Assembly: GCA_002747395.1 (NCBI GenBank)
Contig: PDPE01000026.1
Coordinates: forward strand, 62,001-126,000
DNA: 64,000 nt
Source of the DNA: Pseudomonadota bacterium
GTDB lineage: Bacteria > Pseudomonadota > Gammaproteobacteria > Pseudomonadales > Oleiphilaceae
Reading direction: 5' to 3'
Shown: positions 1 to 8,399 of the stretch, piece by piece
Numbering within the stretch: the stretch's first letter is position 1
Layout of the letters: each line of letters begins with the position of its first letter
Position numbers and translations under genes: made by a program
The notes under the pieces: generated by a model
The model's input: the letters and a program-made list of their open reading frames with translations, nothing else
Database searches by the model: none
What the model was told of the DNA's origin: nothing

Positions 1-57
1 GTGACGGATGGTTACGGGGACAATCAGGCCGGCCTGAAAAATCTGGCAGCCCGGTAG
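1..57 (+). CDS. Possible 3' end of a gene entering from the left
   Basis: Frame 1 is open from the first base and ends in TAG at 55-57, giving an 18-residue tail ending in LKNLAAR. With so little sequence no family can be named, and the open frame could be chance. It is listed only because the window edge may cut a plus-strand gene here. If real, it would converge on the VOC gene that ends at 336. Confidence 0.25.
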   Translation: MTDGYGDNQAGLKNLAAR

Positions 58-335
58 GGCAGCGGGCGTCGTTGAAGGCAGGCGGATCGGTAAAATCGGG
101 TGGTCGGGTTTGTGCGGGAATTACAGAACGGACAAGGTAGTAGAATCACGCAGTTTTTCTGGTTGTACCGTCTTGCCTCTTCCGGTTATGGCCTGCTCAA
201 CCCGGGAAGCAACCAGCTGAAGTGATTGGTAGCAGCTTTGACCGGTTGCTGAAAGTGAGTTGACCAGGCATTACTATATAGCCTCAATCTTTCTGTAACG
301 CGCTTTCCTGTAAAGCACTTTCCTGTACAGCGTTT
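58..335. other. Non-coding gap at left edge
   Basis: I see no convincing gene. Near its right end a short direct repeat occurs: two 15-bp units sharing the core CTTTCCTGTA (about 302-331), just past the stop codon of the VOC gene. No good terminator hairpin was found. Confidence 0.4.
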
Positions 336-815
336 TTATGCCTGCGCCAGTGTCGCAAAAGCCTCGATCACGTTTTGGGGTGCCTGTACCAGCTCTACCA
401 GCACGCCTTCAGAGCCAACAGGAAATTCCTCATTGCCCCTGGGGTGAATAAAGCAGACATCATAACCTGCAGCCCCTTTGCGAATACCGCCGGGAGTGAA
501 TCGCACCCCTTGCCCGGTCAGCCAGTCAACGGCTTCAGCCAGGTTATCTACCCAAAGGCCAATATGGTTAAGGGCAGGCTCATGTACCCTGGGCCTTTTC
601 CCGGGGTCGATGGGCTGCATCAGGTCAACTTCGACTTTTAACGGGCCGGAACCCGCTTCACAGATAGCCTCATCTACATTTTCCCTTTCACTTTTAAAGG
701 TGCCGACAACCTTCAGGCCGAGGGTGTCTACCCAAAACTTGCTCAACTTGTTCTTGTCCAGGCCGCCTATGGCAATTTGCTGGACTCCCAGAATGGTAAA
801 CGGACGTTCTGACAT
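336..815 (-). CDS. VOC-fold protein, methylmalonyl-CoA epimerase-like
   Basis: This 159-residue protein has two paired beta-alpha-beta-beta-beta modules of the vicinal oxygen chelate (glyoxalase/epimerase) superfamily. The C-terminal signature FIHPRG...GVLVELVQ is like that of methylmalonyl-CoA epimerases. Likely metal ligands seen are Gln67, His84 and Glu141. The first ligand, normally His in HHIAI, reads QQIAI, so either the metal site or the reaction may differ. The longer reading frame goes back to 911, but the ATG at 815 has a good AGGAAA ribosome site and starts the conserved fold. It is the last gene after the NRPS-PKS and carries its own copy of the 43-bp upstream element seen before the acyltransferase. 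The substrate is unknown; an epimerase or lyase acting on a CoA or carrier-bound acid is inference. Confidence 0.7.
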   Translation of the reverse strand: MSERPFTILGVQQIAIGGLDKNKLSKFWVDTLGLKVVGTFKSERENVDEAICEAGSGPLKVEVDLMQPIDPGKRPRVHEPALNHIGLWVDNLAEAVDWLTGQGVRFTPGGIRKGAAGYDVCFIHPRGNEEFPVGSEGVLVELVQAPQNVIEAFATLAQA

Positions 816-856
816 GGGGTTTCCTTTTTTTATGGTATTGATCTGTACGTCAGTCT

Positions 857-871
857 CCCCGCATGACGGGG
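857..871. repeat. Short hairpin upstream of the VOC gene
   Basis: CCCCG-catga-CGGGG, a perfect 5-bp inverted repeat in the leader of the VOC gene, between its putative promoter and start codon. There is no T-run, so it is not a typical intrinsic terminator. It could be an intergenic repeat or a leader structure. Confidence 0.45.
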
Positions 872-897
872 GAATGACCACTGGTCGAAGCCAAAGC

Positions 898-940
898 GAA
901 TCTTGCTTCAATTTGGTGTTTATGACAAGCGCATTCTTCG
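898..940 (-). promoter_or_regulatory. 43-bp repeat, copy 1, putative promoter of the VOC gene
   Basis: This segment matches 10186-10228 at 40 of 43 positions. Read on the minus strand it contains TTGTCA (923-928), a 17-bp spacer and CAAGAT (900-905), resembling a sigma-70 promoter with a weak -10. It ends 83 bp upstream of the VOC start codon; copy 2 is 86 bp upstream of the acyltransferase start. The equal placement favours a shared promoter or operator over a random intergenic repeat, but function is inference. Confidence 0.5.
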
Positions 941-1007
941 AACCACAGTGGGCGCAATGCTGTGTCGCTTGCCCACCGGGTTCGCAATGGAGCTTTATCG
1001 CCGAGCT

Positions 1008-4000
1008 TCATTTTTCAGCCAGTTCCAGCCAGTCGGCAAGAGCCTGGGCCGACGGGTAGTCGAAAATACAGGCCAGCGTCAATGGTGTATCACCGGCTTT
1101 GATTGCGCGGCGGAGTTTCAGCAAAATCTGGCTTGCCAACAGACTGTCACCACCAACGGCAAAGAAGTTATCCCCGGGTGACAAGTCGGGCATATCCAGC
1201 ACTTCACGATACACATCACAGATTCGAGATAACAAATCACTGGCATCAGGTGTACCCTGTGCCGCGTCGGTTCCGGCATCACCGGCTGTTTCATTCTGTG
1301 TCTCATGCTGGTGCAGCCATTGCCTTACCCGGGGTTGTAATGCCCGTGTCGATACCAGTATTTGCTGTGGTTCCGGCAGGGATAAAATCCGCTCGATGGT
1401 TGCAATACCGTCCGCTGCGGACATGGCATATTTTGCCACTGTCTGCTCGTAGGCACCGACCTGCTCCTTACCATAGTCGAAATCCCAGTCGTCCCAGTTG
1501 ACAGCATACCAGCGAATACCGTGTCGCCAGGGATTGACCTGCACAAAGGTATCCATAAAGCGGTTGGCTGCCGTGTAGGCGGTCATGCCGTAACCACCGA
1601 GAATTGCTGCCAGTGAAGAGAATAACATAACAAAGTCCGGCCGGATTTCACCCGATCGGACATATTCGCCCAGGACCTGTTCCAGATAAAGTAACCCGTC
1701 AATTTTCGGTTGAAACTCCCGCTCGGAAATTTCTACGGTCATTTCCGGCAGGTAGCGCAGGTCAGCCAGGCCCGCGAGGTGGAAAATACCGTGCAAGGCT
1801 CCGAAACGGGACACAGCCGTGTCAATCAGCTTTCTGACCGATTCCACACTGTTCAGGTGTGCGGAGAGCACAATGACTTCCGCACCGGCACGTTCCAAAT
1901 CCTGTGCTTGCCGTATCGCTGCCACAATGCGTTGACGATCCGTGCATGAATCGTCCGCTGAATGCTCAAGATAATCTTGCCATTGGTTCCTGTCAGGAAA
2001 ATCCATCGTTGTCGATAGCACCAGCCGGGCTTTGCGCTCAGCCAGTGCACGGCACAATTCACCGGCAATGCGCCCCAGACCGCCTGTTATCAGGTAAGTG
2101 CCACCCTCACGCAAACCACCGTTGGCCGTCGTAACAGGTAACACAGGGAAAGGCTCATAACGCTTCACCCAGCGCTTGCTGCCCCGCAACGCGACGAACG
2201 GCTCGACATCCGGAGTGGCGCTACTGATTTCATGGAATAGTCGTCGCTGCGTTGCCGCATCCTCCAACGCCTCGGGGCGAACGTCGACAAGACGACAGGC
2301 AATTTGCGAACACTCCTGCGGCAAGACAATCGCAGGCCCCAGAAGAGTGGATTTTATTGGTGCTACCGTCTCTGCATCCACCTGAAAAGTACCGTCAGTC
2401 ACCATCCATACCTGTAGAGGATCGAGACAGCTTTGCAGTGCGAGCCCTTTGGCAAAATTGAGTGCCGGATAATAGGTCGTGGCCAGTGTCGGCTCCTTTT
2501 CCCCATGTGCCCCGGTCAGGCTCCATAAATACAGCACACGATCGGGATAGGTGCCTTTTTCTGCCAGCGAATCAAATCGCTCTGCCCAGGCTTGCGGGTC
2601 ATCCGTCGTAAAGTCAGCGGCATAGACCACTTCTACTGCCGCACCTGCCTGTTGCAGGGCCCGGATTATGGCCTGGCTGAATTGCCCGACCCCTGGAGTC
2701 GCCTTACTGGCGAAAACCAGCCAGCGCTGCTCGCCGGGATCAGGATGAATGGCAGGGAAAGCCGCCCGTGACCACGAAGGCATAAACCCGCGCCCGGCAA
2801 TGTCGGCAATTATGGCATTGTCATCTGTTGAGGCCGTATGGGCATCGGCCCGGGCAAGTGGTCCCTTGTCTACCCAGCAACGCTGCGGCTCAAAGGCGTA
2901 ACCCGGCAGCCCGGCCCGGTGACAGGGCAGGTTGCCGCGATAAGCCGCCCAATCCACACTTCGACCGGCTGCCCACCATTGCCCGACTGCGGCATCCAAA
3001 GCCATACTGTCACTGATACTGTTGTCCCTGGGGTGACGCGAACAGGCCAGGATCAGTGGTTGTTCTTCTGCCTGCATTGTTATGGTGAAGGAGCGCAGTA
3101 ACTGGCTGAGTATGGTATGTGCGCCCACTTCCAGTACGGTAGAGGGGTGCTGTTGCAAGAGTGTCGTCACATTGTCAGAAAAACGCACGGTGGCACGCAT
3201 GTGTTGCGCCCAGTAGCGGTCATCAAACACTTGTGCTTCGGTCATCCAGGTTCCTGTGACATTGGACATCAGTGCAATTTTTGGCGCATGTCGCTTCAGC
3301 GGCCTGACGGCATCAACCAATGCCTGTGAAGGCTCGTCCATCATGGTCGAGTGGAAGGCCTGACGCACATTCACCGGCTGAGCCGCAATACCCTGCGCCT
3401 TCAAATCGGATTGCAAGGCGGCCATGGCATCGACCGGCCCGGAGAAGACGACCCGTTCTGGTGCGTTGATTACGCCGAGAGAAACGCCTGGATGGTCTTG
3501 CAACCGGCGACGCGCATCATTTTCACTCAGGGTTGCCGACAGCATGCGGCCCGGCCCGGCCTGTTCCATCGCCCGCCCGCGGGCGGCGATTAATTTGAGC
3601 GTATCTGGCAAACTGAAAATTCCGGCGACACAGGCCGCTGTGTATTCACCAATACTGTGGCCAACCAGTGCATCGGGACGAATACCCCAATCCATCAGCG
3701 TACGTGCCATGGCAATCTGATGAGCGACAATGGCCGGCTGGGTATGATAAGCGTATCTAAAGGTTTCATCCGCTTCCGGACTGCCAATCGGAGCAAACAG
3801 CAAATCGCGTAAATCAACGCCCAGTTCAGGCTGCAATAAATCACAACATTCATCAAAATAGCGCCTGAACACCGGCTCGGTCTGATACAGCTCAAAACCC
3901 ATTTGCTGATACTGCGAGCCCTGTCCGGGGAATAAAAACACCGTTTTGGCAGTAGAGGCTGCCTGTTTTTCTGTTGCCACCTGAACGGATTGCACTTTGG

Positions 4001-7000
4001 CCGGTGCTTTCAAATTGGCAATTGCCGAATCCGGACCCGTACAGGCCACTGCCGTGCGATAATCAAAATGGCAACGCCCGGTTTGCAGGGTAAACTCGAC
4101 ATCTCGCAGATCCGCTTCCGAATGCTTTTGCAGATAGTTTGCCAATGCCGCCTGGTTGCGCTGCACCGCTTCGGGTGTTTTGCCACTGAGTAACAGTAAA
4201 TGGTGACCCCGTTGTTCCGCTGGTTCAATCGCCGTTGCAGAACCGGCTGCAAAATCGGTCACAGGCGCCTGCTGCAAGATAAAATGGTTATTGGTACCAC
4301 CAATACCCAGACAGGACACGCCGGCTCGCCTTGGTATATCCAACGGTGTTTCCCAGGGGATCGTTTCGGTATTGATAAAGAACGGGCTGGATTCAATATC
4401 CATCACCGGGTTGGGCGTATCGTAGTGAATCGTTGGCGGAATTTCACGATGATGCAAGCTCAGGGCCACTTTCATCAGGCTGGCCATGCCCGCAGCAATA
4501 TTACTGTGGCCAATATTGGGCTTGACCGAGCCGAGGGCACAGTAGTTTTTTCGCTGTGAATACTGGCGAAAGACTTCTGTCAGTGCCGTCGTTTCAATGG
4601 GGTCGCCCACCAATGTTCCCGTACCGTGGGCTTCGACAAGGGAAATGCTGTCGGCAGATACCCCGGCCATGGTCAATGCCTGATTCACGACCGCTTTTTG
4701 CCCCCTGACACCGGGAGCGGAATAACCGGCTTTGCGGTTGCCATCGTTATTGGTGGCATAGCCTTTGATAACCGCATAGATGGTGTCTTTGGCAGCGACG
4801 GCATCACGCAGGCGTTTTAACACGACCACACCCACGCCATCACCGAGAATCGTACCGCTGGCTTTGGCATCAAAGGTTCGTATCTTGCCGTCTCTGGAGT
4901 TGATATGCCCCTCGACGTATTGATAGCCGGCCTGTGGAAAGGTAATGCTGGATGCCCCTGCCAGGGCCGTATCACACTGGTGTGCCTGTAGCGACTGGCA
5001 GGCACTGGCAACCACTGACAGAGCGGTGGAACAGGAACTTTGTATCGCCACGCTCGGACCTTGCAAGTTCAGCAGGTAAGACACGCGGGTAGTGATGTAG
5101 TCTTTATCGTTGCCGGTTTCGGTCAGGTGATAACCCATGGGATCAGTGGGATCCATAAAGCCACCACCGGCCAGGTTGTGCAGTAAGTACAGCGGTGAAT
5201 AACAGCCACCGAACACACCCGTACGCGCTCCCTGCTGATCGGGAGCATAACCGGCATGTTCCAGTGCGTGCCAGCAACTTTCCAGAAACAGGCGCTGCTG
5301 GGGATCCATCAAATTGGCTTCTTTCTGGCTAAGTTGCCAGAACTGCGGGTCAAACAAGTCGACATTGTCCAGAATGGCCCCGACACGGCGGTAGTTCTCA
5401 TCGCTGTAAACGTCTTTGGGCACGCCGTTTTTATCCAGCTCCTCAGTGCCGAGTTCTCTGATCGAGCAGACGCCCGAGCGAATATTCGACCAAAAATCAT
5501 CAATGTTATCCGCGCCGGGAAAACGGCCTGCCAGACCGATAATGGCGATATCATCATTTTCGGTCTGGCCGGGATAGCCACTTTGCGTCGAGGCCTGTTC
5601 ATCACCACTGTCGACCATATTGCTATCGTCATGTGTATCAATGAATGCCGCCAGGGTTTGTACAGTGGGGTTTTCGAAAATATCGATAACGGATACCGTC
5701 ATTCCCAGCTGCTGCGACAGGGCACGACAAACCTGTATTGCCAATAGCGAATGCCCGCCCAGATCAAAAAAGTTGTCGCTGATCGCTGTGGGGCGAATCC
5801 CCAGGGCAGTTTCCCAGGCAGCCATAATCACCTGTTCGGTTTTTCCGGTCGTAACAGACGATGCCCTGGCCGTTGGCAAAGTCGCTGTTTCGGGTTTCGG
5901 CAGTTGTTTGCGATCCAGCTTGCCGGTAGCCTGATTCAGTGGCAATGTTTCCAGTATTGTCAGGTAAGCGGGTACCGCGTAATGCGGCAGCACCTCCTTG
6001 AGGTGTTGTCGCAATAAAGACTGCAGTTCTTCATCAGGCAAACTGTTGTCACCAACAACATAGGCCACCAGAGCTTCGGGCTGCCCCGTCTGCTCATCAT
6101 CCCTGGTTACAACCACTGAAGCGTCAACCGCCGGATACTCATTGATGGCCGCCTCAATCGCACCGGGTACAATGCTGTAACCGCGCAGTTTAATCATAAA
6201 CTCGATGCGACCGGTCACTTCCAGCTCACCGTTGGGCAAAACACGCCCCTGATCTCCGGTGCGGAACAGCAAGGCACCGTCATTGCGCAAAGGGTCGATA
6301 ATAAAACGTTCAGCGGTTTTTTCAGGCTCTTTCAGATAACCGCGTGCCAGTGAATCGCCACCGATATAAATTTCTGCGGTCATTCCGCGCGGCACAGGTT
6401 TGAGGTTTTCATCGAGCAAATAAATCCGCACGTTGGACATGGGATATCCAGCTGAGGCAAAGCGCGGCGAATACTCGGTATTCAATTGCGCCAGGTCGTG
6501 CGTACATACGTCATGGGTTTCAGAAATACTGTAGTCATTCAGCAGTCTGGTATCCGGCAAGCGCTCGAAAAAGCGTTGGCACAGCGTCGTTGGCACAACT
6601 TCGCCATTGAGCCAGACAATCCTGAGTCTGGATAATCGCCGGCGTAAAGACGTATCGGTAGCATGAAGTATCTGCTCCAGTAGCGACGGGGTGAACAAAA
6701 CGCGGGTAATGGCATGCTCTTCAAGGAAATCTACCAGTTGCCACGGATCGTAAATCACATCATCGGGAATCACATAGGCGGGCATGCCCTGCAATAACGG
6801 GCGAATGACTTCCCAGACGAAAAAGACATTGGCTGCTTCCCGTTCATCCGGCTGATACGGGTAGTTGCGATAGCGCCAGTAATAGGAATTAACGGCACCA
6901 CGGTGTGGGCAAATAATGCCTTTGGGCTCGCCCGTGGTGCCCGAGGTCATCACGCAATAGGCCAGACTGTCTGGCTGAGGCAAGGTTCTGCCGACATCCA

Positions 7001-8228
7001 GTTCCGGCAAGTCTCTGGCCGATAACGATGCTACCCAGCCGTTATCCAGTAACAAGGTTCGGCTTTCAGACTGCCACTCATCAGGTAACGCGTCTCGATA
7101 TGCCTTTGTGGTCAAGACGCTGACAGGGGTGGTTTTTTGCAGCACTTTTTGCAGCATGGCTTGCGGGTAGGCCACTTCCAGTGGCATATAGGCACCACCT
7201 GCCTTGAGAATCGCCAGACAGGCGACAACGTACTCCACCGAGCTTTCCATAAAAATGCTGACGATACTGTCAACGACCACGCCCCGGCGCTGCAACTCAC
7301 GCGCCAGCAAATCGGTTTGTTCATCCAGCACGGCAAAGGTCAACGATTGGTGAATATCGACGACTGCGGTGCGTTGCGGGTATTGTCTGGCTTGCTCGCG
7401 AAATAATTCATGCAGGCATTGTTGTGGATAATCAACCACCTCACCTTCAAGAATTGATGCCGGTTGTTGCTGTAAATCCTCTGTCAATTCGGCAGCAATA
7501 TCATCCAGTACCTGCTGCTCTGCCGATACTGTATAGAAATGATCGCCCTGGTAACAACGCAGGGTAAAGGCAGCGGTGGTGTACTTTTCCCATTGCTGCA
7601 TCGCGTTTTTATTCAGTAGCGGATCATCAACACCAAGCATTGCCGTCACCGGCAGCGCCAGGGCCTCAGAGGGCCGGTAAGTATAGGTTTCGGATAATTC
7701 AAAGTCCGCTCTCAATGCCGGCAGGATGAATTGCACCAACTCGGTGTTTTGCATCGCATCCTCAGGCACCAGTCCCAAGGCACCGATTTTGTCGAGCAAT
7801 TCGCTATCCGACAAGGTGTACATCGGCTGGTCGGTATAGGAATTTTCGGGTGTTTCATGGGCTGAGACGATTAATCGCATGGGCTGCATCAAACCGGTTG
7901 CCCGAATACGGCAAGCTGCCTCATAGGCCACCAGCGCGCCCACACTGTGGCCAAACAGTGCATAAGGTTTGTCAAGGAAGGGTTTGAGGGCCTCGGTAAT
8001 GCCATCGGCCAATGGTGGCATTGAATGAATGGCCGCTTCGGCGTAGCGGCTGCCGCGTCCGGGAAAACCCAGCGCCAACACCTCGATATGCTCCGGCAAC
8101 TGCTCTGCCCAGGTCTTGTAACTCTGCGGCCCGCCACCACCGTGAGGAATGCAAATCAGGCGTACAGCAGCATAGGGGCGCGGGACATAACAGGTTATCC
8201 AGGGCGATGCAGTGTGGTTTATCGACAC
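1008..8228 (-). CDS. Single-module hybrid NRPS-PKS (TE-A-PCP-KS-AT-KR-ACP)
   Basis: A 2406-residue cytoplasmic megasynthase. Domains in order: alpha/beta-hydrolase thioesterase (about 1-245; GHSVG Ser95, Asp201/202, His230); adenylation (265-775; TSGTTGEPKG at 429-438, RTGD 656-659, Lys770 in the A10 motif); PCP (GGHSLL, Ser827); ketosynthase (893-1320; Cys1066, His1201, His1241); acyltransferase (1429-1720; GHSIGEY Ser1525, QAFH His1626, a malonyl-type signature); ketoreductase (about 1830-2290; GGLGRIAG, Lys2175, Ser2205, Tyr2218, Asn2222); ACP (GGDSLL, Ser2362). There is no condensation, dehydratase or enoylreductase domain. Every catalytic residue I checked is present. Predicted chemistry: activate one acid, condense it with malonate, reduce to a 3-hydroxyacyl-ACP, release. 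The A4 region reads VFFVWE with no Asp at the usual amino-binding position, so an ordinary alpha-amino acid is unlikely. GTG start with AAGGAGG. It lies 171 bp after the acyltransferase gene. Glycine betaine as starter, giving carnitine, is my hypothesis. Confidence 0.92.
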   Translation of the reverse strand: MSINHTASPWITCYVPRPYAAVRLICIPHGGGGPQSYKTWAEQLPEHIEVLALGFPGRGSRYAEAAIHSMPPLADGITEALKPFLDKPYALFGHSVGALVAYEAACRIRATGLMQPMRLIVSAHETPENSYTDQPMYTLSDSELLDKIGALGLVPEDAMQNTELVQFILPALRADFELSETYTYRPSEALALPVTAMLGVDDPLLNKNAMQQWEKYTTAAFTLRCYQGDHFYTVSAEQQVLDDIAAELTEDLQQQPASILEGEVVDYPQQCLHELFREQARQYPQRTAVVDIHQSLTFAVLDEQTDLLARELQRRGVVVDSIVSIFMESSVEYVVACLAILKAGGAYMPLEVAYPQAMLQKVLQKTTPVSVLTTKAYRDALPDEWQSESRTLLLDNGWVASLSARDLPELDVGRTLPQPDSLAYCVMTSGTTGEPKGIICPHRGAVNSYYWRYRNYPYQPDEREAANVFFVWEVIRPLLQGMPAYVIPDDVIYDPWQLVDFLEEHAITRVLFTPSLLEQILHATDTSLRRRLSRLRIVWLNGEVVPTTLCQRFFERLPDTRLLNDYSISETHDVCTHDLAQLNTEYSPRFASAGYPMSNVRIYLLDENLKPVPRGMTAEIYIGGDSLARGYLKEPEKTAERFIIDPLRNDGALLFRTGDQGRVLPNGELEVTGRIEFMIKLRGYSIVPGAIEAAINEYPAVDASVVVTRDDEQTGQPEALVAYVVGDNSLPDEELQSLLRQHLKEVLPHYAVPAYLTILETLPLNQATGKLDRKQLPKPETATLPTARASSVTTGKTEQVIMAAWETALGIRPTAISDNFFDLGGHSLLAIQVCRALSQQLGMTVSVIDIFENPTVQTLAAFIDTHDDSNMVDSGDEQASTQSGYPGQTENDDIAIIGLAGRFPGADNIDDFWSNIRSGVCSIRELGTEELDKNGVPKDVYSDENYRRVGAILDNVDLFDPQFWQLSQKEANLMDPQQRLFLESCWHALEHAGYAPDQQGARTGVFGGCYSPLYLLHNLAGGGFMDPTDPMGYHLTETGNDKDYITTRVSYLLNLQGPSVAIQSSCSTALSVVASACQSLQAHQCDTALAGASSITFPQAGYQYVEGHINSRDGKIRTFDAKASGTILGDGVGVVVLKRLRDAVAAKDTIYAVIKGYATNNDGNRKAGYSAPGVRGQKAVVNQALTMAGVSADSISLVEAHGTGTLVGDPIETTALTEVFRQYSQRKNYCALGSVKPNIGHSNIAAGMASLMKVALSLHHREIPPTIHYDTPNPVMDIESSPFFINTETIPWETPLDIPRRAGVSCLGIGGTNNHFILQQAPVTDFAAGSATAIEPAEQRGHHLLLLSGKTPEAVQRNQAALANYLQKHSEADLRDVEFTLQTGRCHFDYRTAVACTGPDSAIANLKAPAKVQSVQVATEKQAASTAKTVFLFPGQGSQYQQMGFELYQTEPVFRRYFDECCDLLQPELGVDLRDLLFAPIGSPEADETFRYAYHTQPAIVAHQIAMARTLMDWGIRPDALVGHSIGEYTAACVAGIFSLPDTLKLIAARGRAMEQAGPGRMLSATLSENDARRRLQDHPGVSLGVINAPERVVFSGPVDAMAALQSDLKAQGIAAQPVNVRQAFHSTMMDEPSQALVDAVRPLKRHAPKIALMSNVTGTWMTEAQVFDDRYWAQHMRATVRFSDNVTTLLQQHPSTVLEVGAHTILSQLLRSFTITMQAEEQPLILACSRHPRDNSISDSMALDAAVGQWWAAGRSVDWAAYRGNLPCHRAGLPGYAFEPQRCWVDKGPLARADAHTASTDDNAIIADIAGRGFMPSWSRAAFPAIHPDPGEQRWLVFASKATPGVGQFSQAIIRALQQAGAAVEVVYAADFTTDDPQAWAERFDSLAEKGTYPDRVLYLWSLTGAHGEKEPTLATTYYPALNFAKGLALQSCLDPLQVWMVTDGTFQVDAETVAPIKSTLLGPAIVLPQECSQIACRLVDVRPEALEDAATQRRLFHEISSATPDVEPFVALRGSKRWVKRYEPFPVLPVTTANGGLREGGTYLITGGLGRIAGELCRALAERKARLVLSTTMDFPDRNQWQDYLEHSADDSCTDRQRIVAAIRQAQDLERAGAEVIVLSAHLNSVESVRKLIDTAVSRFGALHGIFHLAGLADLRYLPEMTVEISEREFQPKIDGLLYLEQVLGEYVRSGEIRPDFVMLFSSLAAILGGYGMTAYTAANRFMDTFVQVNPWRHGIRWYAVNWDDWDFDYGKEQVGAYEQTVAKYAMSAADGIATIERILSLPEPQQILVSTRALQPRVRQWLHQHETQNETAGDAGTDAAQGTPDASDLLSRICDVYREVLDMPDLSPGDNFFAVGGDSLLASQILLKLRRAIKAGDTPLTLACIFDYPSAQALADWLELAEK

Positions 8229-8399
8229 GGTGTGTCTTCCTCCTTATTTGCCCAAAGTGGCAAAAAAACAATTGGTGATCAGGGGCGGTTTACGCCATGG
8301 TGGCGTGAGCAGATATGCCGGATCAATAAAAAACGACACAGACAGGCCAGTGGCACTGTCCGCACGCAAAAAATCCGGCAACCTGGTACTCTTACGCAG

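Noticed and set aside
336..8228. Methylmalonyl extender supply by the VOC protein
   Set aside because: The AT domain has GHSIGEY and AFH motifs typical of malonyl specificity, so a methylmalonyl epimerase role for the PKS is unlikely.
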